This document shows, one piece after another, positions 1 to 8,806 of a stretch of DNA of 33,683 nt; position 1 is the first letter of the stretch; each line of letters starts with the position of its first letter. The stretch covers positions 1 through 33,683 of the forward strand of contig JAIMBC010000024.1 of assembly GCA_023511675.1 (NCBI GenBank). Reading direction: 5' to 3'. The DNA is from Pirellulales bacterium. Its GTDB lineage: Bacteria; Planctomycetota; Planctomycetia; Pirellulales; JAIMBC01. The notes beneath the pieces were generated by a model that did not search any database, was not told the origin of the DNA, and saw only the letters and a list, made by a program, of their open reading frames with translations. The position numbers and the translations under genes were made by a program.

Positions 1-2
1 GC

Positions 3-437
3 ACTTGGATAGGCGGTCGTGAAAAAGCCCCCGCCGCCCTCTCCCGAAAAGTCGCCCTCGCCAAGATCAAAAGCCTTCCTTACATCGAAATCTGGGGGGA
101 TGGCCAGCAGACGCGCTCCTTCCTTTACATAGACGAATGCATCGAAGGTACGCTGCGCCTCATGCGATCAGACTTTGTCGGCCCAGTCAATATCGGCTCT
201 GAAGAAATGGTCACCATCAACCAGCTGGCGCGCTTGATCATGCAGATTGCGGGGGTAGAGTTGGAGATTCGTCATGTGCCTGGGCCGGTGGGGGTGCGTG
301 GCCGCACCTCTGATAATACCCTCATTGCTCAGAAGCTCCACTGGAAGCCTTCTCAGCCTCTGCGCCAGGGCCTGGAGATCACTTACCGCTGGATAGAGGA
401 GCAGGTGCGGCAGGCGATAGCCGCCGGCAAACTCTGA
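3..437 (+). CDS. GDP-mannose 3,5-epimerase-like SDR (5' end outside window)
   Basis: C-terminal part of an extended short-chain dehydrogenase/epimerase; the reading frame is open from base 3, so the 5' end lies outside the window. Visible blocks are GGREKAPAA, WGDGQQTRSF-YIDEC, PVNIGSEEMV, PGPVGVRGRTSDN and a closing TYRWIEEQ. In family knowledge these match GDP-mannose 3,5-epimerase, which interconverts GDP-mannose and GDP-galactose/GDP-gulose, better than UDP-glucose 4-epimerase or GDP-mannose dehydratase. The catalytic Tyr-Lys pair and the Rossmann GxxGxxG lie upstream and cannot be checked. The stop is followed three bases later by the next start, so the two genes are probably cotranscribed. 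Lines sampled by hand here are less GC-rich than in the murC part, and this stretch may not belong to the same genome as the rest. Other sugar-nucleotide epimerases are a lesser alternative. Confidence 0.8.
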   Translation, partial: TWIGGREKAPAALSRKVALAKIKSLPYIEIWGDGQQTRSFLYIDECIEGTLRLMRSDFVGPVNIGSEEMVTINQLARLIMQIAGVELEIRHVPGPVGVRGRTSDNTLIAQKLHWKPSQPLRQGLEITYRWIEEQVRQAIAAGKL

Positions 438-440
438 TCT

Positions 441-2378
441 ATGCGGCCGCGCCTCGGGGTTTTGTGTTCGGGGGGCGATGCCCCAGGAATGAACGCCGCT
501 ATCCGAGCGGTGGTTCGCACGGCGCTCTACCTGCAGTATGAGCCGGTGGGTATCTTCCGGGGCTATGAAGGCTTGATTGCGGGGCAGCTGCAGCCCCTCA
601 CCGCCAGCGACGTAAGTGGCATTCTCCAGCGAGGGGGCACTATTCTTCGTTCAGGGCGTAGTGCGGCTTTTCGCACGCCTGAGGGCCGGAAAAAAGCCTA
701 TGAGATCCTCCAAGCCCACCACATCCAGCGCCTCATCGTGATAGGGGGTGATGGTACAGCCCGAGGCGCACAGGCCTTCTTAGAAGAGTATCCGGATCTC
801 CAGATTCTGGGTCTGCCCGGCACCATAGATAATGACCTTTACGGTACAGACCTCACCATCGGCTTTGACACGGCCGTCAACATCGCGGTAGAGGCGATTG
901 ATCGTTTGCGGGATACGGCCGCGGCTATGGGCCGCCTCTTCTTGGTGGAGGTGATGGGGCGTGACTCGGGTTTCATCGCCTTGCATACAGCCGTGGCCAG
1001 CGGCGCCGAAGCCGTACTTATCCCCGAAACCCCCACTGACTTCGACGCAATCGTACGCGTGCTGGAGCGCGGCTGGCAACTGAGGGGTTCGGATCTTGCG
1101 CCGGCGCCGGCACGCTGGTTGGAGCAGCTCGGTGTGGGCCTGCTATCAGGCCACCGTGCCGAGCACGTCGCGCCTGACACGCAACTGCTCGTGTACAGCC
1201 CGGCCGTACCAGTGGGGAATGTCGAACGACGCGCGGCCCGTGCTTGGGGAGTGCCCGAACTCAGCCTGCCGGAAATGCTGGCCCGCCTGACGCGCGGGCG
1301 GCGAGTGCTGGCCGTGGCGGGGACACACGGCAAGAGCACCACGGCGGCCATGCTGGCGGGCATACTCCGCCGCTCTGGGGCGGAGCCGATGGTCTACGCC
1401 GGCGCTGCGCCGCTGGACGAGCCGAGTTGCGGCCGGGCGGGCCGGGGTGCCCTGGCCGTGGTCGAGGCCTGTGAGTACCGGCGGGGGTTTCTCTCATTGG
1501 CGCCGCGGGCGGCGGCCATCTTGAATGTGGAGCCGGATCACTTTGATTGTTATCCGACGGCGGCGGAGTACGAGGAGGCATTTGCACGATTCGCCGCGCG
1601 ATTGCCCCGGGGCGGTTTGCTGGTGGTGGCCGAGGCAGATGTTGCGGCGCGGCGGGTTGCCGCGCACACGGCCGCGCGCGTGGAGACGGTTGGCTTCAGC
1701 CTGGGGGCGGACTGGACTGCGCAGCATCTGCGGCCGCGGCAGGGCCGATACCGCTTTCTGCTGTACAGGGCCCAACGGCTTTTGGGCCAGGTAGCGCTGG
1801 CTGTGCCGGGGCGGCACAACGTGCTAAATGCGTTGGCAGCCGCTGCCCTGGCGTGGGAATCGGGCGCGCGGGGCGCCTGCCTGCTGGAGGCACTGGCGGC
1901 CTTCCGGGGTCTGAGACGCAGGCTCCAGACCCAGATGCTGCCTGGGGAAATTGCCTGGGTGGACGACTACGCGCATCACCCGACCGCCGTGCGTGAGGCG
2001 CTGACGGCTGTGCGGGCGATGTACCCACAGCGGCGCTTGATCTGCGTGTTTCAGCCCCACCAAGCGGTGCGCCTCACCCGCCTGCTGGACGAGTTTGCCC
2101 ACAGCCTGCACAATGCCGATCTGCTGGCCGTGGCGGAAGTACTGCGCGCGCGGGAAGGTCCGCCGCGTGCCCATGAGGCCACGGCGTGCGAACTGGCCCG
2201 CCGCGCTGCCGAGCTGGGCGCATGCGTGCTGCCCGAGCACGCCCCGGCGGAGGTAGCGGCGGCGGTGGCAGAGCGCTGTGCCGCAGGCGACGTTGTTGTT
2301 GCACTGGGGGCCGCGGAGATGGGATGGTTAAGGCATGAACTGGTTGAGCGAGTTCGAGTCCATCGTGCGGCAGGGTGA
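441..2378 (+). CDS. Chimeric ORF: N-terminal 6-phosphofructokinase joined to MurC lacking its N-terminus
   Basis: A continuous 645-aa frame made of two unrelated half-enzymes. Residues 1 to about 212 are ATP-dependent 6-phosphofructokinase: [20 protein letters not shown], the GGDGT loop, catalytic PGTIDND, GFDTA, and [12 protein letters not shown]. The C-terminal substrate-binding half is absent; the family is usually about 320-360 aa. From about residue 210 the protein is UDP-N-acetylmuramate-alanine ligase (MurC): RGSDLAP, the ATP loop GTHGKSTT near residue 294, [20 protein letters not shown] and DDYAHHPT. The expected MurC N-terminal GxGGxGM nucleotide-binding start is absent. The switch falls at the RGW codons near 1068-1076, a tripeptide plausible in both parents. 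MurC would act in cytoplasmic peptidoglycan precursor synthesis, and the frame overlaps murB by 44 bases, as in a mur operon. An assembly chimera is my preferred explanation; a genuine fusion would probably leave both activities broken. Confidence 0.85.
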   Translation: MRPRLGVLCSGGDAPGMNAAIRAVVRTALYLQYEPVGIFRGYEGLIAGQLQPLTASDVSGILQRGGTILRSGRSAAFRTPEGRKKAYEILQAHHIQRLIVIGGDGTARGAQAFLEEYPDLQILGLPGTIDNDLYGTDLTIGFDTAVNIAVEAIDRLRDTAAAMGRLFLVEVMGRDSGFIALHTAVASGAEAVLIPETPTDFDAIVRVLERGWQLRGSDLAPAPARWLEQLGVGLLSGHRAEHVAPDTQLLVYSPAVPVGNVERRAARAWGVPELSLPEMLARLTRGRRVLAVAGTHGKSTTAAMLAGILRRSGAEPMVYAGAAPLDEPSCGRAGRGALAVVEACEYRRGFLSLAPRAAAILNVEPDHFDCYPTAAEYEEAFARFAARLPRGGLLVVAEADVAARRVAAHTAARVETVGFSLGADWTAQHLRPRQGRYRFLLYRAQRLLGQVALAVPGRHNVLNALAAAALAWESGARGACLLEALAAFRGLRRRLQTQMLPGEIAWVDDYAHHPTAVREALTAVRAMYPQRRLICVFQPHQAVRLTRLLDEFAHSLHNADLLAVAEVLRAREGPPRAHEATACELARRAAELGACVLPEHAPAEVAAAVAERCAAGDVVVALGAAEMGWLRHELVERVRVHRAAG

Positions 2379-3213
2379 GCCGCTGGCGCCGTACACCTGG
2401 TTTCGCCTGGGGGGGCCGGCGCAGTATTTTGCCGAGCCGGAGTCGCACCAGCAGCTTGCGGAGCTGGTCCGCCGCGCGCATGCGGAGGGGGAGCCGATCC
2501 GCCTGCTGGGCGGCGGCTCGAACATTCTGGTGCGCGACGAGGGCGTGCCTGGCCTGGTGATCCATCTCTCGGCTCCGTGCTTTGGCGGCATCCGGGTGCA
2601 GGGCCGCCATGTGATTGCCGGCGGCGGCGCCAAGCTGGGGCACGTGATCAGCACGGCGGTGCGCGAGGGGCTGGGGGGGTTGGAATCTCTGGTGGGCATC
2701 CCTGGCACGGTGGGGGGCGCGCTGCACGGCAATGCGGGAGGCCGCGGCGGAGACATCGGCCAGTGGACCTACCGTGCCACGGTGATGACCGTGGAGGGGG
2801 AGTTCCACGACCGCAGCCGCGAGGAGATGATTTTTGCCTATCGCAAGAGCAGCCTGGACGAGCTGGTGATCCTGGAGGCGGAGTTTCAGCTCGAGCACGA
2901 GGATCCGCAGGAACTGACCAAGCGGATGCAGACGCAGTGGATTATCAAGAAGGCGAGCCAGCCTTTGGGCCACCAGAACGCGGGCTGCATTTTCAAGAAC
3001 CCGCGCGGCATCAGTGCCGGCATGTTGATTGATCAGGCTGGCCTGAAGGGGACCCGCATTGGCGGGGCGGAGGTGAGCGAGCGGCACGCCAACTTCATCA
3101 TTGCCGAGCCTGGCGCCACCGCACAGGATGTGCTGCGGCTGATTGAGCTGATCCGCAGTCGGGTGGCGGACCGACTGGGTGTGGAACTCGAGACGGAGAT
3201 CGAGATTTGGTAA
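2335..3213 (+). CDS. murB: UDP-N-acetylenolpyruvoylglucosamine reductase MurB
   Basis: 292-aa FAD-dependent reductase that makes UDP-N-acetylmuramate from UDP-GlcNAc-enolpyruvate using NADPH, in the cytoplasm. Seen: NTWFRLGG-type start ([14 protein letters not shown]), the FAD-binding [36 protein letters not shown] with the catalytic-region serine, GCIFKNP and the C-terminal [10 protein letters not shown]. The length and the short loop resemble type IIa MurB of Gram-positive and many other bacteria. It starts inside the end of the upstream MurC frame (44-base overlap), and its stop overlaps the ftsQ-like TTG start, so murC-murB-ftsQ is a tightly packed cell-wall operon. No truncation or odd residues were seen. 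Its presence argues that this planctomycete makes peptidoglycan. Confidence 0.96.
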   Translation: MNWLSEFESIVRQGEPLAPYTWFRLGGPAQYFAEPESHQQLAELVRRAHAEGEPIRLLGGGSNILVRDEGVPGLVIHLSAPCFGGIRVQGRHVIAGGGAKLGHVISTAVREGLGGLESLVGIPGTVGGALHGNAGGRGGDIGQWTYRATVMTVEGEFHDRSREEMIFAYRKSSLDELVILEAEFQLEHEDPQELTKRMQTQWIIKKASQPLGHQNAGCIFKNPRGISAGMLIDQAGLKGTRIGGAEVSERHANFIIAEPGATAQDVLRLIELIRSRVADRLGVELETEIEIW

Positions 3214-4052
3214 AGGGAACCGCTTCCCGCGCGCCGCAGCCAGCCGTGCGACGAGGATTGCGCCTGATGCTGGCGCTGGCATTATGCGCTGCCGCGTACG
3301 GCGTTTGGCTCAGCCTGGAGGGACGGATCCGTTCGGCGCCGCAGTACCAACTGGACGAGAGCCAGATTCGCGTCACGCCGCCGCCGGAGTGGATCCGCAC
3401 GGACGTGCGTGCCGAGGCGTTGCAGATGGCGGGCATTCATGGCCCTCTCTCGATACTGCAAGACGATCTGCTGGTTCGCATCCAGCAGGCGTTTGCTCAG
3501 CACGCATGGGTGGCGCGGGTGGTGCGCGTGACGCGTCGGATCCCACCCCAGGTGATCGTGGAGCTGGAGTATCGCCGGCCGGTGCTGATGGTGGAGGTGC
3601 CTGGCGGGCTGCTGGCGGTGGATGTGGAGGCCGTGCCGCTGCCCAGCGAGGATTTCACGCCGGAGGACGTGGGCCGTTATCCGCGGCTGGGGGGCGTGCG
3701 TCCCGCCACGGAGGGGCCGCTGGGCACGGTGTGGAACGATCCGCAGGTGGCCGCCGCGGCGCAGATTGGAGCGGCGCTGGTGGACGACTGGCAGGTGCTG
3801 GATTTGTGGCGCATTCTGCCGCTGGAGGGAGGCCCGCTCGAGACGCAGCAGGCGCCGCAGTTCGAGCTGCGCACACGAGACGGCCAGCGCATCATCTGGG
3901 GAAGCGGCTCTGCCGAGTCAGCGCGGCAGAAGGCGGCTCGTCTGCGCCGCATCCACGCAGAGCACGGTGGCACTTGGCCGGATGAGGCGATCGACCTGCG
4001 CACCCCGCAGGAGCGCCGCCTCGCCACCCGCCCTGCCGCGCAGAAGCGCTAG
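3207..4052 (+). CDS. ftsQ: FtsQ/DivIB-like cell-division protein
   Basis: 281-aa predicted bitopic membrane protein. A basic N-terminus is followed by one hydrophobic segment (LRLMLALALCAAAYGVWL, about residues 18-35) and then an extracytoplasmic region. Residues about 75-130 (LVRIQQAFAQHAWVARVVRV, IPPQVIVELEYRRPV) resemble the POTRA-FtsQ arrangement, in which the family links the divisome to septal wall synthesis. The assignment relies on this layout and on its place right after murB, a common dcw-cluster order; overall similarity is weak. The TTG start overlaps the murB stop and has GGAG about seven bases upstream; a GTG at 3246 is the alternative. No ddl, ftsA or ftsZ follows, so the cluster ends here. 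The C-terminus is Arg/Ala-rich and probably disordered. Confidence 0.75.
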   Translation: MVKGTASRAPQPAVRRGLRLMLALALCAAAYGVWLSLEGRIRSAPQYQLDESQIRVTPPPEWIRTDVRAEALQMAGIHGPLSILQDDLLVRIQQAFAQHAWVARVVRVTRRIPPQVIVELEYRRPVLMVEVPGGLLAVDVEAVPLPSEDFTPEDVGRYPRLGGVRPATEGPLGTVWNDPQVAAAAQIGAALVDDWQVLDLWRILPLEGGPLETQQAPQFELRTRDGQRIIWGSGSAESARQKAARLRRIHAEHGGTWPDEAIDLRTPQERRLATRPAAQKR

Positions 4053-4201
4053 GCTGTTTACCCCTACACGCGGAGGGGATGTGGTTCGCTTCCGTAGAGA
4101 CCAGCCATGCCAGCACGCCGCTTTGGGGGGGCAGCGACGCATGCTGGGGCAGGCCCGCCGGGCAGATCCAGCCGTGCCCCGCGCCGACCCGCGATGCGGC
4201 G

Positions 4202-4405
4202 TTAGCGCGGCTTGGCGGCCACGGGTTGCTCGGGCCGTGGCGGCGCTTCCTGCTGGCCGGTCAACAGCTCTTGCCTCAAGATAGGCATGTGGGCCGGCGC
4301 CTCGATCCCTAGCCGCACGGTACCCTCCACCAACCGGACCACGGTCACGGTGATATCGGTGCCGATCTGAATCCTCTCCCCCACTCTGCGTGACAATACG
4401 AGCAT
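4202..4405 (-). CDS. csrA: Carbon storage regulator CsrA
   Basis: 67-aa RNA-binding post-transcriptional regulator. CsrA dimers bind GGA-containing hairpins in mRNA leaders and change translation or stability. The sequence is close to canonical: MLVLSRRVGERIQIG at the start, ITVTVV, VRLGIEAP, then a helix and a short Pro/Ala-rich tail. The start is fixed by AAGGAGG a few bases upstream of the ATG. It stands alone, convergent with the ftsQ-like gene and separated from it by about 150 bases. No flagellar genes or fliW, its usual partners, are in the window, so its targets here cannot be inferred. Confidence 0.95.
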   Translation of the reverse strand: MLVLSRRVGERIQIGTDITVTVVRLVEGTVRLGIEAPAHMPILRQELLTGQQEAPPRPEQPVAAKPR

Positions 4406-4711
4406 GGCTTACCCTCCTTGGGCTAATAGCCAATAGGGTAGCGTGGGCCGAGCGGGCTGACAAGCGGCTAGCCCTGGCAAGGCTGGCCGGGATCAGATTA
4501 ACGAAGGCCGCAAGCGGCTTGGCAGGGCACAGCCGAACACGCGGGTAGGGGCGGCCCTGGCCGGTACAGCCCTCACCGGCGCGGCAGTCCCGGCCCGCGA
4601 GTCTAGGGGGCCCAGCGGCCAAGAACTGAGGCACACTCTGTAAGGCTGCCAGGAGGAGATACGCCGCCAGGCTCGACAAGCTGCCACGCTAGGCGCGCCA
4701 AGCTGCGCGGC
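4406..4711. other. Intergenic region between csrA and the DUF1080 gene
   Basis: About 306 bases without a convincing gene. The csrA ribosome-binding site lies at its left edge and the promoter for csrA should be here, but I cannot point to convincing -35/-10 boxes. A long minus-strand frame crosses the region and csrA, but it is a high-GC shadow without family features. Confidence 0.6.
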
Positions 4712-5461
4712 CTACTGGCCATCGAGTTCGATCAGCCTGATGTCCTTGTACCATGCCTCGCTGGGCGGGCCGCCGTGGATCTGCAGGCCGATCACCCCGC
4801 GCTGTTCGATCGACTCGTCCTCCTCCGTGTAGTCCACCGTTTGCAGGTCGTTGATCCAAAGCTGGATTCTGCGGCCCTCGCAGCGGATGCGGTATTCGTT
4901 CCAGTCGTCCCGCTTGAGCACCGTGGCCAGGGCCTCGGGGTCGGCGGCGGCCAGCACACGGTTGCGCCGCGATTCGTCGTAGAGCGAGCCCCACCAGCCG
5001 TCTCCCAGATCTGCCTGGTAGCCGCAAACCTCGTGATGGTCGGGTATGCGGCGGCTGCGGATCTGGATACCGGCGTTGGCCCCTTCTCCCAGCAGCTTGA
5101 ACTTCAATCGCAGCTCGAAATCACCAAATTCGCGCGTGGTGCAGAGGAACTCGTTATGGGGCAAACCTTCTTTGAGGTTGCCGCCCACGATGGCTCCGTC
5201 CTGAATGCGGAACACTTCCAGATTGCCTTCCCAACCGGAGAACGATTCTCCGTCGAACAGTACGATTTCCTCCGCCGAAGAGTACCCTGCAGGCGCCAGT
5301 GTGCCGCATGCGGCGCAGAGCAGGGCCAGTACCAGGCAGGGGCTGGGGCGCCCGCCTCGGCTGCCGACGCGCATGCCATGGCCCGTTCGCTGCGGAGGTA
5401 ACAGCGGCGGCCGGCACCATGTTGCAACCCGCCACAACTTCAGTTGCCGTTGCTCACTCAT
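4712..5461 (-). CDS. Secreted DUF1080 (3-keto-disaccharide hydrolase-like) protein
   Basis: 249-aa protein with one DUF1080 domain, a concanavalin-like beta-sandwich abundant in planctomycetes and often linked to polysaccharide breakdown. Seen from about residue 68: LFDGESFSGWEGN, FRIQDGAIVGG, NEFLCTTREFGDFELRLKFK, NAGIQIRSRRIPDHHEVCGY, GSLYDESRRN, DDWNEYRIRCEGRRIQLWIN and a closing GVIGLQIHGGPPSEAWYKDI. All the usual family blocks are present, so it looks intact. The N-terminus has a hydrophobic stretch (CLVLALLCAAC) that suggests export; a weak lipobox is possible. The start at 5461 has AAGGA just upstream; an internal ATG at 5374 would give a more ordinary signal peptide. It is divergent from the LRR gene. 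The substrate is unknown. Confidence 0.9.
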   Translation of the reverse strand: MSEQRQLKLWRVATWCRPPLLPPQRTGHGMRVGSRGGRPSPCLVLALLCAACGTLAPAGYSSAEEIVLFDGESFSGWEGNLEVFRIQDGAIVGGNLKEGLPHNEFLCTTREFGDFELRLKFKLLGEGANAGIQIRSRRIPDHHEVCGYQADLGDGWWGSLYDESRRNRVLAAADPEALATVLKRDDWNEYRIRCEGRRIQLWINDLQTVDYTEEDESIEQRGVIGLQIHGGPPSEAWYKDIRLIELDGQ

Positions 5462-5637
5462 GGATCCTTACTTTGGCCGAATCAGCTATCAGGGAGAGAC
5501 GGTGACCTGTTTGCGACTTTATCACCGCCAGGCGGCAGTTTCCAGCGGGGCCAAGGCCGCGTTCTCTGGCAAGGCAGGGTAGGCTAAAGTAGGATGCAGG
5601 GGGCGGACTTTGCTCTAGGACGCGGAAACAAGGTGAC

Positions 5638-6849
5638 ATGCCCACGGCTTTTACGATGAGTCTACGTGCAACAGTGGCGATCGGCGCGGCAGCCTCGTTG
5701 CTGGCCCTGGCCCAGGGTTCGCGGGCGGGCGGAGACGCGCCGTCGCAGGCAGAGGCGGCTGCGGCGCTTGAGCAGCTTGGCGCCAAGCTGACGCGCGATG
5801 CCGAGGGCAAGGTGGTGGCCATCGACGCGACCAACACGCCGATCATGGATCAACATCTGGAGCAACTGGCTGCGTTTCCGCACCTGGAGGAACTGAACCT
5901 GACGGAGACGGAGATCACAGATGCCGGCCTGGCGAACTTGAGGTATGTGCCGCAGTTGAAGACGCTGCGGCTGCGGCGCTGCAGCCAGCTTACCGACGCT
6001 GGTCTGGCGCAACTGGAACATGTGCCGCAGCTCGAGCGGTTGGTGCTGCTGTTCACGCTGATCGGCAACGAGGGTATGGAGCATGCCGCCAAGCTTGCCA
6101 AGCTGCGGCTGCTGGACCTGCGGGGCACGCGGGTGGGAGATGCGGGCCTGGCGCATCTGCGCGGGCATCCGGCGTTGGTGGACGTCAAGCTGCGTGCGTA
6201 CAGCATTACCGACGTAGGGCTTGGGCATCTGGGCACGATCAAGCAACTGCGTGTGCTGGAGGTGGAAGACGCGAACATCACCGACGAGGGCATGCCGCAC
6301 CTGGCCGGGCTAACGGACTTGCGCAAGCTGAATCTGATGCGCGGCTTTGTGACCGCGGAGGGGCTGGCACATCTGCAAGGCTTGACCAAGCTGACGGACG
6401 TGCGGCTGCGTGGCACGGCAGTGCGCGCCACGGGGCTGGCGCACCTGCGTGCCTCGAGCGAGACGCTGACGTACCTGGATCTGACCGAGTGCCCGATCAA
6501 CGACGCGGAGCTAGTGCATCTCTTGCCGTTTCAGCGGTTGCAGACGCTGGAGATCTGGCAGACGGCGCTGGGCGATGCGGGCTTGCAGTACATCGGCCGG
6601 CTGGGCGGTCTGCGCAGCCTCGACGTGAGCATCTGCCCCGGCGTGACATCGGCGGGCGTGAAGCACCTGACCGAGTTGAAGCAGCTTGCGCAGTTGAACC
6701 TTTCTCAGACGGGGGTGGATGACGCGGCCCTGGAGGCGCTGGCGGAGGTGAAGTCGTTGCGGCTGTTGCGGTTGGAGCTGACCAAGGTGAGCGCCGCGGC
6801 GGTGGAGGCCTTTCGCCAGGCAGTGCCGGGCTGCGAGGTGCAGCGGTAA
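5638..6849 (+). CDS. Secreted leucine-rich-repeat protein
   Basis: 403-aa protein with an N-terminal signal-like segment (about residues 8-30, ending near GSRAGG) and then about a dozen consecutive leucine-rich repeats. Each repeat has the form LxxLxLxxTxITDxGLAHL, the ribonuclease-inhibitor/cysteine-containing-like type frequent in planctomycetes. Clear repeats include LEELNLTETEITDAGL, LRLLDLRGTRVGDAGL, LRVLEVEDANITDEGM and LAQLNLSQTGVDDAAL. No enzymatic domain follows. The role is presumably protein binding at the cell envelope; no partner can be named. The ATG at 5638 has AAGGTGAC directly upstream. Another ATG six codons in would also leave the signal segment. Confidence 0.88.
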   Translation: MPTAFTMSLRATVAIGAAASLLALAQGSRAGGDAPSQAEAAAALEQLGAKLTRDAEGKVVAIDATNTPIMDQHLEQLAAFPHLEELNLTETEITDAGLANLRYVPQLKTLRLRRCSQLTDAGLAQLEHVPQLERLVLLFTLIGNEGMEHAAKLAKLRLLDLRGTRVGDAGLAHLRGHPALVDVKLRAYSITDVGLGHLGTIKQLRVLEVEDANITDEGMPHLAGLTDLRKLNLMRGFVTAEGLAHLQGLTKLTDVRLRGTAVRATGLAHLRASSETLTYLDLTECPINDAELVHLLPFQRLQTLEIWQTALGDAGLQYIGRLGGLRSLDVSICPGVTSAGVKHLTELKQLAQLNLSQTGVDDAALEALAEVKSLRLLRLELTKVSAAAVEAFRQAVPGCEVQR

Positions 6850-6951
6850 CCGGGCGGGCGGGATCGGTATGGCCGGGTATGGTGACAAATGCTTGCAGGG
6901 GGAGTAGAGTAATGGGGAATTCGCCCCGAGATTCGTAGTGAGGAACAGCCA

Positions 6952-8304
6952 ATGGCTCGTAAGCACACGCGCCGCGACTTTTTGCGGCAAACCACGGCCA
7001 CGGGTGCCGTGCTGCTGGCCGGTCGCAGGGTCTTTTGCCGGGAGCGTTCGCCCAATCAGCGGGTCGTCTATGCGTGTATTGGCGTGGGCGGCAAGGGAGA
7101 TAGCGATTCGAGCGATGCCGCCAATCACGGCGAGGTGATTGCGATCTGCGACGTGGACTCGAATCGGCTGCGCCGCCGCAAGGTGGACGATCGTTTCAAG
7201 GATGCCAAGACGTTCGTGGACTACCGGGAGATGCTGGACCAGCTTGGAGACAAGATCGATGCGGTGACGGTCTCCACGCCGGACCATCATCATTACCTGG
7301 CATCGGCATTGGCGCTGAAGCGGGGCATTGCCTGCTTCACCCAGAAGCCGTTGACGCACAGCGTGTGGGAGGCGCGGGAGCTGGCGCGTCTGGCGCGGGA
7401 GGGAGACATTCCCACGCAGATGGGCAACCAGGGCACGGCCAACAGCACGTTGCGTACGTCGGCCGCCATCCTGCGGTCCGGCCTGTTGGGCGCGGTGAAG
7501 GAGGTGCATGTGTCAACAAACCGTCCGGTATGGCCGCAGGGCGGGCCGCGGCCGGCGCCTTCGGAGCCGCCGCCCAACCTCGCCTGGGATTGCTGGCTGG
7601 GTCCTGCCCCGGAACGCCCCTATGCCGCCGACGCCTACCACGACTTTAAGTGGCGTGGCTGGTGGGACTTCGGCACCGGTGCCCTGGGAGACATGGCCTG
7701 CCACACGTTCAACATGCCTTTCATGGGCCTTGGCTTGCGGGATCCCGTGAGCATTCAGGCCTGGACCAGCGGCCACAACCGCGATAGCTACCCACAGAAA
7801 TCCAAGATCCGCTTCGAGTTTCCGGCGAACGATCAGCGCCCCGCCAACACCGACTGGAGGTAAGACGGCGGCAACGACCCGCCCGAGGAACTGCTCAAGG
7901 GCAACAAGTTCCAACGCAGCGGCGACGGCAAGGTGCAGGGCGTCGTGATCGTGGCAGAAAACGGCGTGCTCTACTCTCCGGGCGATTACGGAGAGGGCCT
8001 GATCCTCTTCGACAACAACGGCAAGCAGATGCCCATCCCGCCCGTGGAATTCGAGGAATCTCCCGGCCACTTCGTGGAGTTCCACCAGTCGATTACCGGC
8101 GAGCGGAAGCGCGCCACCTCGAACTTCGAGAACTACGCCGGTCCGCTCACGGAGACGATCTTGCTCGGCAATCTGGCCGTGTGGGCCGCTGCCGAGGGAG
8201 AGGGCAAGAAGATCGAGTGGGACGCCGCCAAGCTGGAGGCGACCAACGCCCCCGAGGTGATGCACGTCGTCCACCGCGAGTACCGCGAGGGCTGGACGGC
8301 CTAG
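6952..8304 (+). pseudogene. Gfo/Idh/MocA family oxidoreductase with Tat signal, interrupted by an in-frame TAA
   Basis: A 451-codon gene split by TAA at 7861-7863; the same frame continues to 8304 with family sequence, so one base change (for example TAC to TAA) explains the break. The first 303 residues hold a twin-arginine signal (RRDFL, then a hydrophobic stretch), the NAD(P)-binding IGVGGKGDSD, ICDVD, the TPDHHH strand and the QKPLTHSVWEAR motif, where the lysine is the family catalytic-region residue. The second part resumes with DGGNDPPEELL and ENGVLYSPGDYG, the expected C-terminal sheet. Intact family members of about 430-450 aa are periplasmic NAD(P)-dependent sugar or cyclitol oxidoreductases, very common in planctomycetes. 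The ATG has AGGA upstream. TAA is not a selenocysteine or pyrrolysine codon, so readthrough is unlikely. Sequencing or assembly error remains possible. Confidence 0.88.
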
Positions 8305-8395
8305 CTGCTGCTCGGCACGACGTCGATCCTAGCGGCCGAACACGGCGACGCCCCTTGGCCTAGCCGCCGCCGCGCTGCGTGCGGCTGTGCGCAGC

Positions 8396-8440
8396 GCAAC
8401 TATGCCCTGGCCAGCTATGCCGTGGGCAGTTATGCCCACG
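8396..8440. repeat. Three tandem copies of a 15-base unit
   Basis: Copies at 8396-8410, 8411-8425 and 8426-8440 share the core (C/G)CA(A/G)(C/T)TATGCC followed by four variable GC-rich bases. The third copy overlaps a perfect hairpin: CGTGGGC at 8421-8427 pairs with GCCCACG at 8434-8440 around AGTTAT. The 15-base period keeps frame, but no supported gene covers it. Confidence 0.75.
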
Positions 8441-8462
8441 CTGCGCGTCTTGCGCTCTGTCG

Positions 8463-8479
8463 CGGCAGAGTTATTGCCG
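8463..8479. repeat. Small inverted repeat CGGCA...TGCCG
   Basis: CGGCA at 8463-8467 pairs with TGCCG at 8475-8479 around a 7-base loop containing GTTAT. That pentamer also sits in the loop of the preceding hairpin, so the two may be diverged copies of one element. Confidence 0.5.
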
Positions 8480-8751
8480 TGGCAGAGCGCATGATGCCCC
8501 GGCCACGCCGCCGTCGGTCCACCAAGGGCGGCAAAGGCTTGTCTTGGCGGCAGAGCGTATGGCCTCGACAGTTCCAATATCCCCAAAACATTTGCCGCGG
8601 CAGGGCAACTGCTGACGGTAACGCCCTCCTTGTGTGCGCAGCGCGTCGTGGGCGAAGCCGCCGGACTTGCGGATGCTTGCCGAGCCGTGTGGACGGCCGG
8701 CTCTAACGAGCATGGTCGGTCTGGGCCGCTCTGGCTGGCTCAGTCCCGCCG

Positions 8752-8806
8752 TCCTCTCGGGCTGGCCCTCTCGGGCTGGCCCTCTCGGGCTGGCCCTCTC
8801 GGGCTG
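8752..8806. repeat. Four tandem copies of a 14-base unit
   Basis: The unit CCCTCTCGGGCTGG occurs at 8766-8779 and 8780-8793, with a first copy at 8752-8765 differing in its first base and a last copy at 8794-8806 missing its final base. The period is not a multiple of three. It ends about 16 bases before the stop of the PQQ-propeller gene. A looser related stretch (CTGGGCCGCTCTGGCTGG) lies just upstream. Confidence 0.9.

Noticed and set aside
2074-3282. Minus-strand frame of about 400 codons over murC/murB
   Set aside because: No family features, and murB is certain on the plus strand.
3918-4679. Minus-strand frame of 253 codons across csrA
   Set aside because: Overlaps csrA in another frame and has no domain.
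7861-7863. Readthrough or selenocysteine at the oxidoreductase stop
   Set aside because: The codon is TAA, which is not used for selenocysteine or pyrrolysine, and no signal for readthrough was seen.
8752-8806. CRISPR array
   Set aside because: Units are 14 bases, contiguous and without spacers, and no cas genes are near.
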